Notes under the pieces: model-generated
Seen by the model: only the letters and a program-made list of their open reading frames with translations
What the model was told of the DNA's origin: nothing
Database searches by the model: none
Program-made: the position numbers and the translations under genes
Part shown: in pieces, positions 25,701 to 33,746 of the stretch
Layout: each line of letters opens with the position of its first letter
Position numbering within the stretch: position 1 is the stretch's first letter
Source: Prosthecobacter sp.
GTDB taxonomy: Bacteria > Verrucomicrobiota > Verrucomicrobiia > Verrucomicrobiales > Verrucomicrobiaceae
Assembly (NCBI RefSeq): GCF_014879935.1
Contig: NZ_JACSRD010000133.1
Coordinates: 1-37,325, forward strand
DNA: 37,325 nt
Reading direction: 5' to 3'

Positions 25701-25899
25701 GCGGCGTGGACACAGTTTCCGCGAGCGTGCGGGCATCCGCGCCGGGATAAGCGGCGGAAACGACCACGGTGGGCGGGATCACCTCCGGATACTGGGCCAC
25801 CGGCAACGAAAAGTAGGACAACGCACCGAGCATCGTGATGACGATGCTGAGCACCGCCGCGAAGATCGGCCGGTCCACGAAGATGCGGGCGAAGTTCAT
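22726..25899 (-). CDS. RND multidrug efflux pump, inner-membrane subunit (HAE1/AcrB type)
   Basis: This 1057-residue proton-driven exporter is of typical length for the family. The N-terminus MNFARIFVDRPIFAAVLSI starts the first membrane helix. PVAQYPEVIPPTVVVSAAYP and ADARTLAETVSTPLEQEING follow as in AcrB/MexB. The proton-relay pair D410-D411 sits in GIVVDDAIVVVEN, and the partner Lys in GLAAKNAILIVEFA. The second half repeats the fold (porter domain with RVQRYNLYYSADINGN). The gene overlaps the fusion-protein stop by four bases (ATGA) and runs into the outer-membrane gene, so all three parts of the pump are in one operon. Its drug or solvent range cannot be read from the sequence. Confidence 0.96.
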   Translation of the reverse strand: MNFARIFVDRPIFAAVLSIVITMLGALSYFSLPVAQYPEVIPPTVVVSAAYPGADARTLAETVSTPLEQEINGVEDMIYLSSSSTSDGRVQITVTFRLGTDLDKAQVLVQNRVNAAVARLPEEVRRLGVIVNKRSPDLTLAAQFYSPDGSREVGYLSNYVTLQIQNEIARLPGVAEASSLGGLDYSMRVWLDPEKVAGVGLTAGDVVRAIREQNVQVAAGSLGQPPAAEGMEFQYTLTAPGRLKKAEEFGDIVLKTGTQGDVVRLSDVSRIELGSRDYSSKTYMDGYNAVSLRVFQLPGSNSIQTADAVYKRLAELKLRFPPGVDYRINYDTTKFVRASIKSVLTTLVEAVVLVVFVVVLFLQTWRASIIPLLAVPVSLIGTLAVMQGFGFSLNNLSLFGLVLAIGIVVDDAIVVVENVERNIAKGLAPREAAIQAMKEVSSAVIAVALVLCAVFVPTAFISGITGQFYRQFALTIAVSTVISAFNSLTLSPALCALLLQPHGAKTDWFSRLIHFVFGWFFALFNKVFQFGSNVYAGLVRKLIRLALLVILGYGGLLFLTQKVFNTVPGGYIPAQDMGYAIVLVQLPDAAAFERTDAVVRKMDRMAQEIPGIVHTFAISGYSSILQANQPNVGAAFLVFDDFHNRTTPELKGDRLLATIRQKFATIQEGRVLVLPPPPLRGLGNAGGFKIQVQDLNNAGLEALEAATQKLLAAAQNEPGLNSLVTGFRARTPQFKLEINRAQAKTMGVSLADLNEALQVYLGSVYVNDFNLFGRTYQVTAQADPLFRKDPADVSRIKIRNQAGEMVPLGALVKVVKTGGADRVQRYNLYYSADINGNTATGVSSSQMIEKIERLAKEHLPGGFAIEWTDLTYQQILAGDTLIYIFPLCVIFVFLVLAAQYESWSMPLAIILIVPMCLLSAIGGVWLRGLDNNIFTQIGLVVLVGLAAKNAILIVEFAKQLQDEGMDRVKAAVEACRLRLRPILMTSFAFILGVLPLVLATGAGAEMRQALGTAVFFGMIGVTIFGLLFTPVFYVILRAIVERRAKATPSITHHEAHA

Positions 25900-27101
25900 G
25901 GCTTTTTCTCCGTGGCAGGGGTGTCAGCGGCAGCGGGCTGCATTTCGACAGTGGAAGCCTTCACCTTCACGCCATTGCGGACGCTCATGAGGCCGAGGAC
26001 GACGACGCGGTCGTCTGCCTTCAAGCCGCTGCGCACGACCCGCATGCCATCCAGCAGCGGGCCGGGCTTGATGGGGAGATAGACGGCCTTGTCCTCCGCA
26101 TCGAGCACCCAGACGTAGCTGCTGCCCTGGTCGTCGCCCACGGCGGAGTCGCGGATGAGCAGCCCGTCGTATTCACCGCTGCCGGGGATGCGCACGCGGG
26201 CGAAGAAGCCGGGGGACATGAGCTGGTCGCCGTTCGGAAACACACAGCGGGCGTGAATGGTGCCGGTGGCGGGATTGAGCTGGTTGTCCACGAAGTCGAT
26301 CTCGCCTTTGTGCGGCCAGCCTTCCTCATGGATGAGCGCCATCTCGGCCGGGATGCGGCCAAAGAGGGCGCTCTTGCGCTCGCCGGTCTTGTGCATCTCG
26401 CGATACTTCAGCACGCTGCGTTCGTCCGCCTCGAAATCGACGTAAATGGGATCGAGTGCCACGATGGTGGTGAGCAAGGTGGAGCCCTGCGTGCCTCCGC
26501 TGACGAGATTCCCCTCCGTCACTCGGGCGTCGCTGACGCGGCCGCTGATGGGGGCTTTGATCTGGGTGAATTCGAGTTCGAGCTGCGCGGAGATGAGCAT
26601 GGCCTCGGCGGCGCGGACGGCTGCCTGCTCGCCCGCGGCGCTCTTCAAACGGCGCTCCGATTCCTCGGCGGAGATCACCTGGCCTTCGCGCAGTTTGGTG
26701 GCGTTCTTCGCCTCGATCGTCGCGAGTTCGGCATTCGTCTTCGCCTGGGCCAGCATGGCCTCGGCACGCTGCACTGCGGCGGCGTAGGGCCGCGGGTCGA
26801 TGGTGAAGAGCAGGTCGCCCTCTTTAACCTGCGTGCCTTCTTTGAAGTGAATCTCGGTAAGATAGCCTGATACCCGGGCGCGGACTTCGACCCGGTCACG
26901 AGCAACAAGGCGGCCGCTGAACTCATCCCAGTCGGTCAGGCGTTTCGCGACCGGCTTTGCCACGCTGACCTCCGGGACAACGCCAGCCGGCGGACCTGAA
27001 GGCCCGGCAGTGTGCGGTTTACAGCCGGCGACGAAGGCCGCTGCCAGCACGGGCAGGGCCGCGCACCGGGAGAATCGGGGGAGGGGGATTCCAAGGGGCA
27101 T
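25896..27101 (-). CDS. RND efflux periplasmic adaptor (membrane fusion lipoprotein)
   Basis: This 401-residue AcrA/MexA-type protein links the inner- and outer-membrane parts of the pump. The lipoprotein signal ends in FVAGC (Cys27). The lipoyl/barrel-sandwich half-motifs are RVEVRARVSGYLTEIHFKEG and IKAPISGRVSDARVTEGN. A coiled hairpin lies between them (about 110-175: AEAMLAQAKTNAELATIEAK). The beta-barrel and membrane-proximal domains follow. It is the first gene of the efflux operon. Its start is 72 bases from the divergent LysR regulator, the usual layout for local control of an efflux operon. Confidence 0.95.
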   Translation of the reverse strand: MPLGIPLPRFSRCAALPVLAAAFVAGCKPHTAGPSGPPAGVVPEVSVAKPVAKRLTDWDEFSGRLVARDRVEVRARVSGYLTEIHFKEGTQVKEGDLLFTIDPRPYAAAVQRAEAMLAQAKTNAELATIEAKNATKLREGQVISAEESERRLKSAAGEQAAVRAAEAMLISAQLELEFTQIKAPISGRVSDARVTEGNLVSGGTQGSTLLTTIVALDPIYVDFEADERSVLKYREMHKTGERKSALFGRIPAEMALIHEEGWPHKGEIDFVDNQLNPATGTIHARCVFPNGDQLMSPGFFARVRIPGSGEYDGLLIRDSAVGDDQGSSYVWVLDAEDKAVYLPIKPGPLLDGMRVVRSGLKADDRVVVLGLMSVRNGVKVKASTVEMQPAAADTPATEKKP

Positions 27102-27173
27102 GGCGTGGCTAGATACGGACGGGAAAGTGTCTTCAACAGTGCATATCCGGCATATCGCCTATACAATAATGGA
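27102..27173. promoter_or_regulatory. Divergent control region between the efflux operon and its LysR gene
   Basis: This 72-base spacer is more AT-rich than its flanks. It holds two 9-base direct repeats, GCATATCCG (27141-27149) and GCATATCGC (27150-27158), which create the dyad ATAT-N5-ATAT (27143-27155). TATACAATAAT at 27160-27170 could serve as a -10 region for the LysR gene. A LysR-type binding site here is expected from the layout. Which bases are contacted is not known. Confidence 0.5.
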
Positions 27174-28103
27174 ATGACCAATTTGAACGACCTCCAGCAA
27201 GTCCGTGAATTCGTCCAGATCGCCGACTCCGGCAGCATCTCCGCCGCGGCGAAGATTCTGGGCATGGCACAGCCCACGCTGAGCCGCCATCTGGCGGCGC
27301 TGGAGACCCAGATCGGCGCTCCGCTCATCCGCCGCGACACACACACCATGAGCGTGACCGAGGCCGGGCGCATACTCCTGGCGGATGCACGGGAGCTGCT
27401 GGCCCTGGCCGACCGTCTCGGCAAACGTCTCCACGGTGAACGACGTGAGCTCCGCGGCCATTTGCGCATCGTTTCAGTCGTCGATGTCGGCCAGTGGATC
27501 GTCTCGCGTGTGCTCTCTCGCTTTCGGAAGCTGCATCCGCAGGTGACGATGGAGCTGCATCTCATCAACCGGCCGACGAAGTTCGTGAAGGAAGGTTTCG
27601 ACTGCGGGGTCATGGTGGGCGGCCCGACCGACCGGCGCGTCACGACGAAGAAGGTCGCGGAACTCAATCGCCGGCTCGTCGCCGCGCCTTCCTTGCTCGC
27701 CGAGCACGCGGCTCCGCAGCGACCGGCCGATCTGAGCCGCCTGCCGTGGCTGGGCATCCTGCAGCCGCATTTTTACGCCCGCGACCGGGTGGACCTGGTG
27801 CGGAAAGGGAAGGTGGTGAAGCTCAAATTCGCCCCGGTCATGCTGCTCGACACCGTCACCGCGTTGCGCGAGGCCGTGATCGAGGGGGCGGGGTTCACCA
27901 GCGTGCCGGAGTGGATGGCCTCGCGAGACATCGCCGCCGGAAGGCTCGTGCAACTGCTGCCGGACTGGCACATCGAGCCCGTCGATCTGCATCTCGCCCA
28001 CGCCAGCCACGAGCAGCTACCCGAACGTGTGAGAACGCTGCTGGAATATCTCGCAGCCGGCATTCCGGAGGAAATTCACAAGCTGGACCTGGGCGATCGC
28101 TGA
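27174..28103 (+). CDS. LysR-family transcriptional regulator
   Basis: This gene encodes 309 residues from the ATG at 27174; the frame is open further upstream but runs into the divergent gene. The N-terminal winged helix-turn-helix is typical: LQQVREFVQIADSGSISAAA and AQPTLSRHLAALETQIGAPL. A linker helix and a periplasmic-binding-protein-like effector domain follow (about 90-295). It is transcribed away from the RND efflux operon and probably controls it, responding to an unknown small molecule. The C-terminal tail (EEIHKLDLGDR) ends 52 bases before the secreted FAD oxidoreductase gene. Confidence 0.92.
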   Translation: MTNLNDLQQVREFVQIADSGSISAAAKILGMAQPTLSRHLAALETQIGAPLIRRDTHTMSVTEAGRILLADARELLALADRLGKRLHGERRELRGHLRIVSVVDVGQWIVSRVLSRFRKLHPQVTMELHLINRPTKFVKEGFDCGVMVGGPTDRRVTTKKVAELNRRLVAAPSLLAEHAAPQRPADLSRLPWLGILQPHFYARDRVDLVRKGKVVKLKFAPVMLLDTVTALREAVIEGAGFTSVPEWMASRDIAAGRLVQLLPDWHIEPVDLHLAHASHEQLPERVRTLLEYLAAGIPEEIHKLDLGDR

Positions 28104-28155
28104 TGCCGCTCACTTTGGTGTCCAAAACAGGCGCGGTCTGTCCTTTTTGAAAACC

Positions 28156-30195
28156 ATGACGCGCCTCCTTGTCTGCATTCTTCTTCTCGCCTTTTCATGC
28201 CATGCTGCCACGCAGGCGGATGTGATCGTGTATGGAGCCACGCCGGGTGGATTCTGCGCGGCGATCGCGGCGGCGCGTGAAGGAGCGGCGGTGGTGCTGC
28301 TGGAGCCGACGGGGCATGTGGGCGGAGTGAACACGGGCGGGCTGTGCTTCTCGGATTCGAATCAAACGGTGCGCAGCACGGTGATGGGGCTCTTCGATGA
28401 ATGGCATGCGCGGGTGGAAAAGGACTACCAGCAGCGCGGCGTCGCTTTGCCTTATCAGGTGAGTGTGAAGGATCATGCGCACTGGACCTACGAGCCGCAT
28501 GTGGCGGCGAAGATCACGAAGGAGATGCTTGATGAGGCGAAGGTAAAGGTGCTGACGAAACGTGTGCTTAAATCGGTGACCAAAAACGGCACGCGCATCG
28601 CGAAACTGGCCACCACAGATGGCGAGTTCGAGGCCAAAATGTTCATCGATGGCACCTACGAAGGCGATTTGATGGCCGCGGCGGGGGTGAGGTGGACGAT
28701 TGGTCGCGAGGGCCGGAAGGAGTTCGGTGAGTCGCTGGCGGGGAAGCAGTATCCGAAGCCGAAGATGCGCATCTCAGGCCTCGGTGACGATGGGAAGCCG
28801 CTGCCGCTGATCACGACGACGGATGCGGGTCCGGAGGACGCGGGAGACAAGAACGTGATGGTGTATAGCTTCCGCCTTTGCGTGACGAAAGACGCGGCGA
28901 ATCGCGTGCCGTTTCCGATGCCGGCGAAGTATGATCCGGCGCGATTTGAGGTCGTGCGGCGCTACTTTGCGAAGGAAAAGCGGCCTGTTTTGCCGTGGGA
29001 TCTGTATCCGCTGCCAGGGAACAAGTTCGATGCGAACAACGGCATTGGAAAACAGTTCTCGATGGGCCTCGTGGGTGCCTGCAATGGCTGGAGCGAGGCG
29101 GATGAGGCGGGTCGCGCGGTGATCTGGGAGGCGCACAAGCAATACACGCTGGAGTTTTATCACTTCCTCACGACGGACGCGGCGGTGCCGGAGAAGATCC
29201 GGAAGGAGATGAGTGAGTTGGGGCTGTGTCGTGATGAGTTCGCAGATTATGAGCACTGGTCGCCGCAGCTTTATGTTCGCGAAGGCCGGCGCATGATCGG
29301 CGAATACATCGTGTCGCAGAACGACATCATGAAGGAGCCAAAGAAAGACGATGCGATCGTGGTGTCGTCGTTTCCCATTGACTCGCACGACTGCCAACGC
29401 GTGGGCACGGGCGAGTTCGTCATCGATGAGGGCACGATCATGCCGGTGCGCGTGCCGGGAAGGAAGCACGGCTACGCCTATCACATCCCGTATCGCGCCA
29501 TCACGCCAAAAGCGGCCGAGTGCGCGAACCTGCTCGTGCCGGTGGCGCTGTCCTGCACGCATGTGGGCATGTCGTCGATCCGCGTGGAGCCGACGTGGAT
29601 GATCCTCGGTCAAAGCGCGGGAATCGCGGCCGCTTTGAGCGCGAAACAGCAGCTCGACGTGCAAAAGCTGCCGTATCCGGCGCTGCGTGAGCGTTTGCTG
29701 GCGCAGAAGCAGGTGCTGGATCTGCCCGTGCTCTCCGAACTGCCGCCCGAGCCGAAGGGCGCGATGAGCATCGATCCGAAATCGCTGCCCGGCATCGTGC
29801 TCGATGATGCGCAGGCGGAGCTGAAAGGCCCGTGGAGCCGCTCTTCCAACTTCAAGCCGCACCTCGGCACCGGCTACCTCCACGACGACAAACGCGGCGA
29901 TGGCGAATGCGCGGCCATTTTTCGCCTTCAAGTGCCTCAAAGCGGTCGCTACGACCTGCGCATGGCCTATTCCGCGCACGAGACTCGGGCGACCAAAGTG
30001 CAGTTGACGATCCAAAACGGTGAAACAGCCGTCGAACTGCTCGTGGACCAAACGCAGCCGCTTCCCGCTGGTGAAGCCTTCCGCAGCATCGGCAAGGTCG
30101 AACTCCAAAAAGGCCTCGAAACGACGATTGCGATCCGAAACGCCGACACGGACGGTTTTGTGATTTTGGATGCGTTGCAGTTGGTGGCTGAGTAG
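28156..30195 (+). CDS. Secreted FAD-dependent oxidoreductase with golvesin-like C-terminal domain
   Basis: This gene encodes 679 residues from the ATG at 28156; a TTG three codons earlier is less likely. A signal peptide (MTRLLVCILLLAFSCHAATQ) precedes the FAD-binding Rossmann start DVIVYGATPGGFCAAIAAAR, in which the second Gly of GxGxxG is replaced. GHVGGVNTGGL and FIDGTYEGDLMAAAGV then follow, as in the FAD_oxidored (PF12831) group. The end of the catalytic part is SSIRVEPTWMILGQSAGIAA. The last ~130 residues (from about IVLDDAQAELKGPW) form a golvesin/CBM-like beta-sandwich. This class is very abundant in Planctomycetes/Verrucomicrobia and is thought to act on carbohydrates, but few members are characterised. 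A paralogue begins at 36087. Confidence 0.9.
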   Translation: MTRLLVCILLLAFSCHAATQADVIVYGATPGGFCAAIAAAREGAAVVLLEPTGHVGGVNTGGLCFSDSNQTVRSTVMGLFDEWHARVEKDYQQRGVALPYQVSVKDHAHWTYEPHVAAKITKEMLDEAKVKVLTKRVLKSVTKNGTRIAKLATTDGEFEAKMFIDGTYEGDLMAAAGVRWTIGREGRKEFGESLAGKQYPKPKMRISGLGDDGKPLPLITTTDAGPEDAGDKNVMVYSFRLCVTKDAANRVPFPMPAKYDPARFEVVRRYFAKEKRPVLPWDLYPLPGNKFDANNGIGKQFSMGLVGACNGWSEADEAGRAVIWEAHKQYTLEFYHFLTTDAAVPEKIRKEMSELGLCRDEFADYEHWSPQLYVREGRRMIGEYIVSQNDIMKEPKKDDAIVVSSFPIDSHDCQRVGTGEFVIDEGTIMPVRVPGRKHGYAYHIPYRAITPKAAECANLLVPVALSCTHVGMSSIRVEPTWMILGQSAGIAAALSAKQQLDVQKLPYPALRERLLAQKQVLDLPVLSELPPEPKGAMSIDPKSLPGIVLDDAQAELKGPWSRSSNFKPHLGTGYLHDDKRGDGECAAIFRLQVPQSGRYDLRMAYSAHETRATKVQLTIQNGETAVELLVDQTQPLPAGEAFRSIGKVELQKGLETTIAIRNADTDGFVILDALQLVAE

Positions 30196-30206
30196 CGAGG
30201 GAATGC

Positions 30207-30331
30207 GTTTCAGGTTTCAGGTTTCAAGTTTCATGTTCCAAGTTCTCTGTCTTCGCTCTTTATGAGACTTCGAACCACCTTGAGCCCTCGCGCATCTCTC
30301 TCTTGAAACTTGGAACCTGAAACTTGAAACC
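30207..30331. repeat. GTTTCAR heptamer arrays, inverted pair
   Basis: The left array (30207-30248) reads GTTTCAG GTTTCAG GTTTCAA GTTTCAT GTTCCAA GTTCTCT. The right array (30302-30331), read on the minus strand, is GTTTCAA GTTTCAG GTTCCAA GTTTCAA. The two face each other across about 53 bases of unrelated sequence and could fold into a large hairpin. The element fills the gap between the FAD oxidoreductase and the LamG-like gene. Confidence 0.85.
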
Positions 30332-30342
30332 TCTTCTTCCTC

Positions 30343-31581
30343 ATGAAGCTCCTTCCTCTTCTTTTCCTCACGCCGTCACTCTTTGCCGCTGAACCTGTCG
30401 CCACGGTCGCGAGCACACCGGGGCTCGTGGCGTTTTGGGATTTTGTGAAGCGTGAGCCGGAAGGGCAGAAGCGTTTCACGGCGCATGTGCCTGCCGGAGC
30501 GACGACGGACTATCCGCTCGATGCCGCGAACTACATCAAGGACTACTGGGGCGCGGGGCGTGAGGCGACGTATGCGGATTTTCCGTTGTTGGGTCGCGGG
30601 CCCTTCGGAAATGCGATTCGGATCGTCAAAGAGACGGATGCGGACTTCCGGCCGTTTTTGTTCGTGCCGAGGTCGCGGCTGCATGACACGCCGCTGGACA
30701 TCAAAGGCGCGGGGAAGTCGGTCACGGTCGTCGTGTGGGCGATTCGCGAGAGCGGAAATCACGCGCTTGCAGGCATCTGGCATGAGGGCACCGATTTGAA
30801 GGAGAAGAGCACCGCCACCATCGCGAAGGTGGAACGCGGGCAGCGGCAATACGCGCTCTTTACGGGCCTGAACAAGCAAGGCAGCGCCTGCGGGCATGTG
30901 TCGGAGAACGGCGCGAGTTCGTTCCTGAACAAGTATGCGCTGCACAAGTGCAACTCGGCGGATCTCTCGCCCGAAGTGCCTGCCGATTCGCCTGCGGAGG
31001 TGCTCGATGCGTCGTGGCAGTGCTTCGCGATGACCTTTGATCACGAAAAGGATGAACTCACCGGATGGCTGAACGGCGTGTCCGGCGATCGCTGGCTCGA
31101 ACAGCCGAAGAAAGACAAGCTCATCTCCTTTGCCTACAACGCCTACATGCAGGGCCATTACGCGAAGCTTCCCGGCAAGCAGGACGGCGAGGACGAGGCC
31201 TTCCCGAAGGATCAATACTACAACCCGCCCGAAGGCGAGCCGCTGAGCGTGAAAGTGCTGCGCGAGTCCGCCGACGAACGCGTCGAGCTGCGCGAGCATC
31301 GCTTCACGAAGATCGAGGTCACGCTGCATGGTGGCAAAGAAATCGCACGTGATCTCGTGGCGCTGCGACTGAATCCCTGGTGGTATCCGCACGACCTCTA
31401 CACGCCGAAGGACGCCCAAAGCGGCGGCCCCTTCACCATCGGTCGCGTCATCCACAGCAGCCGCAGCGTCGGCTTCACCGGCTGGATCGGCGGCGTGGCC
31501 GTGTTCGATCGGGCGCTGAGCGCGGATGAGTTGAAGAAGCTTTCCAAAGTGGCCTCGGCTTCAGCCGAATCGGCTCGATGA
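30343..31581 (+). CDS. Secreted LamG/concanavalin-A-like protein
   Basis: This 412-residue protein has a signal peptide (MKLLPLLFLTPSLFAA). The opening GLVAFWDFVKREPEGQ and the closing pattern GWIGGVAVFDRALSADELKK are hallmarks of LamG/laminin-G-like jelly-roll proteins in this phylum. In between come SVTVVVWAI and SWQCFAMTFDHEKDELTGWL, matching the usual strands. It probably binds a polysaccharide outside the cell. It follows the FAD oxidoreductase on the same strand, separated by the heptamer repeats. The last residues (KVASASAESAR) and the stop codon are encoded by one arm of an inverted repeat. Confidence 0.82.
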   Translation: MKLLPLLFLTPSLFAAEPVATVASTPGLVAFWDFVKREPEGQKRFTAHVPAGATTDYPLDAANYIKDYWGAGREATYADFPLLGRGPFGNAIRIVKETDADFRPFLFVPRSRLHDTPLDIKGAGKSVTVVVWAIRESGNHALAGIWHEGTDLKEKSTATIAKVERGQRQYALFTGLNKQGSACGHVSENGASSFLNKYALHKCNSADLSPEVPADSPAEVLDASWQCFAMTFDHEKDELTGWLNGVSGDRWLEQPKKDKLISFAYNAYMQGHYAKLPGKQDGEDEAFPKDQYYNPPEGEPLSVKVLRESADERVELREHRFTKIEVTLHGGKEIARDLVALRLNPWWYPHDLYTPKDAQSGGPFTIGRVIHSSRSVGFTGWIGGVAVFDRALSADELKKLSKVASASAESAR

Positions 31582-31601
31582 GTTGCGGCTGAAGCCACTT
31601 T
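31546..31601. repeat. Inverted repeat spanning the stop codon of the LamG-like gene
   Basis: The left arm AAAGTGGC-CTCGGC-TTCAGCCG (31546-31567) and the right arm CGGCTGAAGCCACTTT (31586-31601) are exact complements apart from six extra bases, CTCGGC, in the left arm. The TGA stop (31579-31581) lies in the loop. It may act as a two-way terminator for this convergent gene pair, or it may be a dispersed repeat that has extended the protein. Confidence 0.75.
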
Positions 31602-31611
31602 CATGGCGACT

Positions 31612-32187
31612 TCACCTCAGCCTCTCCACCAGCCGATAAACCCACGTCGCCTGCTCATCCGGCCACTTCGCATCGGGTTCAGTATCCAGCTCTTTGGCTC
31701 GCTCACAGGCTTGGAGCACCAGCGGCATCAGCTTCAAGGCATCATAGTCGCCTTTGGCAAACTCCGGCCACTCGCGGCAGAGACTGCGCTGGCAATCGTG
31801 GCGATCCGCGAAAGGACGGTTGGGCTTCAGGTGTAGCCAGAGCCAAAGTTCAAAGCACGGATTGCTGAGCGCGAGGTGGTAGTTGTCGTGTTTTGCGATC
31901 TCACGGCTGACTTCATCGAGTTCGGAGGCGCTCCACGCATCGCGATCGATCACGGCCCAGTATTCGGTGTTCGGGCCTTCAAGTTTGCGGCGTTCGTAGT
32001 CGATCAGACGTTGCAGAACATCGCGTGGCCGGGATTTGTGATTGGGGTTTGGCAAGACTTTGAGACGAAAGCCTCCATCTCGGCCGGGCTTGAACGGCAA
32101 AAAGTAGATCCTCTCCGTCTCCGCCCCTTCAGAAGCGACCACGAAAAGACGCTTCGTCTTTTTGAATCCAGACCGCCGGCCTCTCAT
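31612..32187 (-). CDS. rloB: RloB-like protein, TOPRIM-type partner (AbiLii-like)
   Basis: This 191-residue protein is of the RloB family. Family marks are FVVASEGAETERIYF (about 15-29), with E20 in the first acidic position, the DxD-type motif VIDRDAW (80-85) and NPCFELWLWLHL (109-120). Together these resemble the acidic residues of TOPRIM folds. RloB proteins are encoded next to RloA-type ATPases at restriction and defence loci, and the AbiL abortive-infection system of Lactococcus has the same pair. Here the start overlaps the end of the ATPase gene by four bases, so the two are translated together. A nuclease or other toxic activity released on phage infection is likely but not shown. Confidence 0.85.
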   Translation of the reverse strand: MRGRRSGFKKTKRLFVVASEGAETERIYFLPFKPGRDGGFRLKVLPNPNHKSRPRDVLQRLIDYERRKLEGPNTEYWAVIDRDAWSASELDEVSREIAKHDNYHLALSNPCFELWLWLHLKPNRPFADRHDCQRSLCREWPEFAKGDYDALKLMPLVLQACERAKELDTEPDAKWPDEQATWVYRLVERLR

Positions 32188-33632
32188 GCCTTCTTCCCCC
32201 GCGAGGTTTTGTAGGCAGCGGATTCTTCATTCAGACGAAAAGCCTCTTCCGGTGGAGTTTCGTATTCATGACGCCGCTTCATCAAAAAGGGACTCAAATG
32301 TGGCACTCCTGAAAAACGACCGCTGAGATACGCCTTCCGCACGTCCTTGTCATAGCGCACCTCCTTATAGTCGGAGAGGCTCTCCAGCAGCGTCTCGCCG
32401 TGCTTCCCGCGCTCGATGAACCACATCTCGTCCCGCCGCAGCAGCGCCTGATCCATCAGCAGCACGTCGTGCGTCGTGAAAATGAGCTGCGTGCGCGTGT
32501 CCTTGCTCCGCGTGCCGTTGTAGTGCTCCAGCAGCGCCTCGGTGAGCTGCGTGTGCATCGAGCGATCCAGCTCGTCGATCACATACACGCGGCGGCAGCC
32601 CGGCGTGGCCAGATCGTGAAACACCGGCGACAAGTCAAAGAGCCGCAGCGTCCCGTCGCTCTCATCGCTCGTCTCAAAGGGCACCTTCTTGCCCTCCTTC
32701 GAGTCGCGATAGGTCACGATGCGCCGCGCCATCAGCTCGCCATCTTTGGGAAACACGCGGAACCGCGCCCCTCCGTCCGAGCGCAGGATGATTCCCGCGT
32801 CGTCTTCCTTCAAAGTGGAGCGCAGCTCGTCCTGCACCTGCTTCGGCATGCCGATTCCGGCCACCGGCACATCCACCGCCTCGATGCCTACGATGCCCGT
32901 GTCCGCACGATTCAGGATGCTCACGGTGAAATCCCGCAGGTCCTGCCGCTCCGCCTCCTGCACCCGCAGCGAGAGGTAATCATCATTCGGCCCCAGCACC
33001 ACGAGCTGGTCGCGGAACCAGCGAAACACCGGTGCCAGCACCGTCACATTGCGATCCATCGCCTCATGCAGGAAGAGCTGGTTCGGCTTCGTGCCCTTCG
33101 CCACGAACTTCGCAAACAGCCGCTCCTCCTCCGGCACCGCACGCCGCTCCCACCAGTCCAGGCTGAAGACATGCTCCACCGCGCCGTCCGCGCCCGGCTT
33201 CCGGCTGAAAAACACCTTCTCCGACACCACCCGGATCTCCGTCAGCGATTCCTCCACCACCTCGCGACCGTTCACGGCAAAGACGTAGCGAAACACCCGC
33301 TCCTCGCCCTCCGCCTCCACCACGATCTCAAACTCAAAGCGGCTCGGCTCCTTCGCCGCGTCCTCGCGCAGCCTGAAGGGAATGCGCCCCGTCGGCCCGT
33401 CCGCCCGCGTGCCGATCACGACCATGTGCTTCGCATACTCCAGCACGCGGCAAAGGTTCGATTTCCCCGAGGCATTCCCGCCCCAGATCGCCGCCGTCTG
33501 CAGCACCCGCTCCGGCATGGATTCCCCCTCCGCGACCCGCCCCAGATGCTGCGACTCCTTGGAAGCCAGCATAGAAAACTCGACCGGGGTGTCGATGGAA
33601 AGGAAGTTGGAGGCGTGGAGACGAAGGAGCAT
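32184..33632 (-). CDS. rloA: RloA-like AAA/ABC-type ATPase (AbiLi-like)
   Basis: This gene encodes 482 residues from the ATG at 33632 (MLLRLHASNFLS...), the usual start of this family; a further 37 upstream codons are AT-rich promoter-like DNA. The Walker A motif is GGNASGKSN (51-59), the signature-like segment SDGTLRLFDL (325-334), Walker B VYVIDELD (349-356) and the switch histidine TTHD (386-389). This is the AAA_21/OLD-like SMC-type ATPase group, which senses or gates a partner nuclease in systems such as RloAB/AbiL, PARIS and Gabija. It forms an operon with the RloB-like gene. The flanking intergenic DNA is AT-rich compared with the window, which fits horizontal transfer. Confidence 0.88.
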   Translation of the reverse strand: MLLRLHASNFLSIDTPVEFSMLASKESQHLGRVAEGESMPERVLQTAAIWGGNASGKSNLCRVLEYAKHMVVIGTRADGPTGRIPFRLREDAAKEPSRFEFEIVVEAEGEERVFRYVFAVNGREVVEESLTEIRVVSEKVFFSRKPGADGAVEHVFSLDWWERRAVPEEERLFAKFVAKGTKPNQLFLHEAMDRNVTVLAPVFRWFRDQLVVLGPNDDYLSLRVQEAERQDLRDFTVSILNRADTGIVGIEAVDVPVAGIGMPKQVQDELRSTLKEDDAGIILRSDGGARFRVFPKDGELMARRIVTYRDSKEGKKVPFETSDESDGTLRLFDLSPVFHDLATPGCRRVYVIDELDRSMHTQLTEALLEHYNGTRSKDTRTQLIFTTHDVLLMDQALLRRDEMWFIERGKHGETLLESLSDYKEVRYDKDVRKAYLSGRFSGVPHLSPFLMKRRHEYETPPEEAFRLNEESAAYKTSRGKKA

Positions 33633-33746
33633 GATTTTTATCGCAAAATGGTGTTCCAAATCACTTATAACGCAATAAAATGTCATTTTCCGAGTTTTTT
33701 TCTCTAAAACATGTTTTTCTTTTTGAGATACCATTAACGCCATGCA
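33633..33746. promoter_or_regulatory. AT-rich divergent spacer between rloA and the MBL gene
   Basis: These 114 bases are much richer in A/T than the surrounding DNA, with runs such as GAGTTTTTTTCTCTAAAAC. They must contain the start signals of both the RloAB operon and the ComEC-like gene. No single promoter can be assigned with confidence. Confidence 0.5.

Noticed and set aside
28774-30108. A 444-codon minus-strand frame opposite the FAD oxidoreductase.
   Set aside because: Arg/His-rich shadow of a well-supported gene, without start signals or family motifs.
21146-30331. Heptamer arrays considered as a CRISPR array.
   Set aside because: Units are only 7 bases, contiguous and without spacers, and no cas gene is present.
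32400-33707. A 435-codon plus-strand frame opposite rloA.
   Set aside because: The minus-strand gene has all ATPase motifs. The plus frame is His/Arg-rich with no motif.
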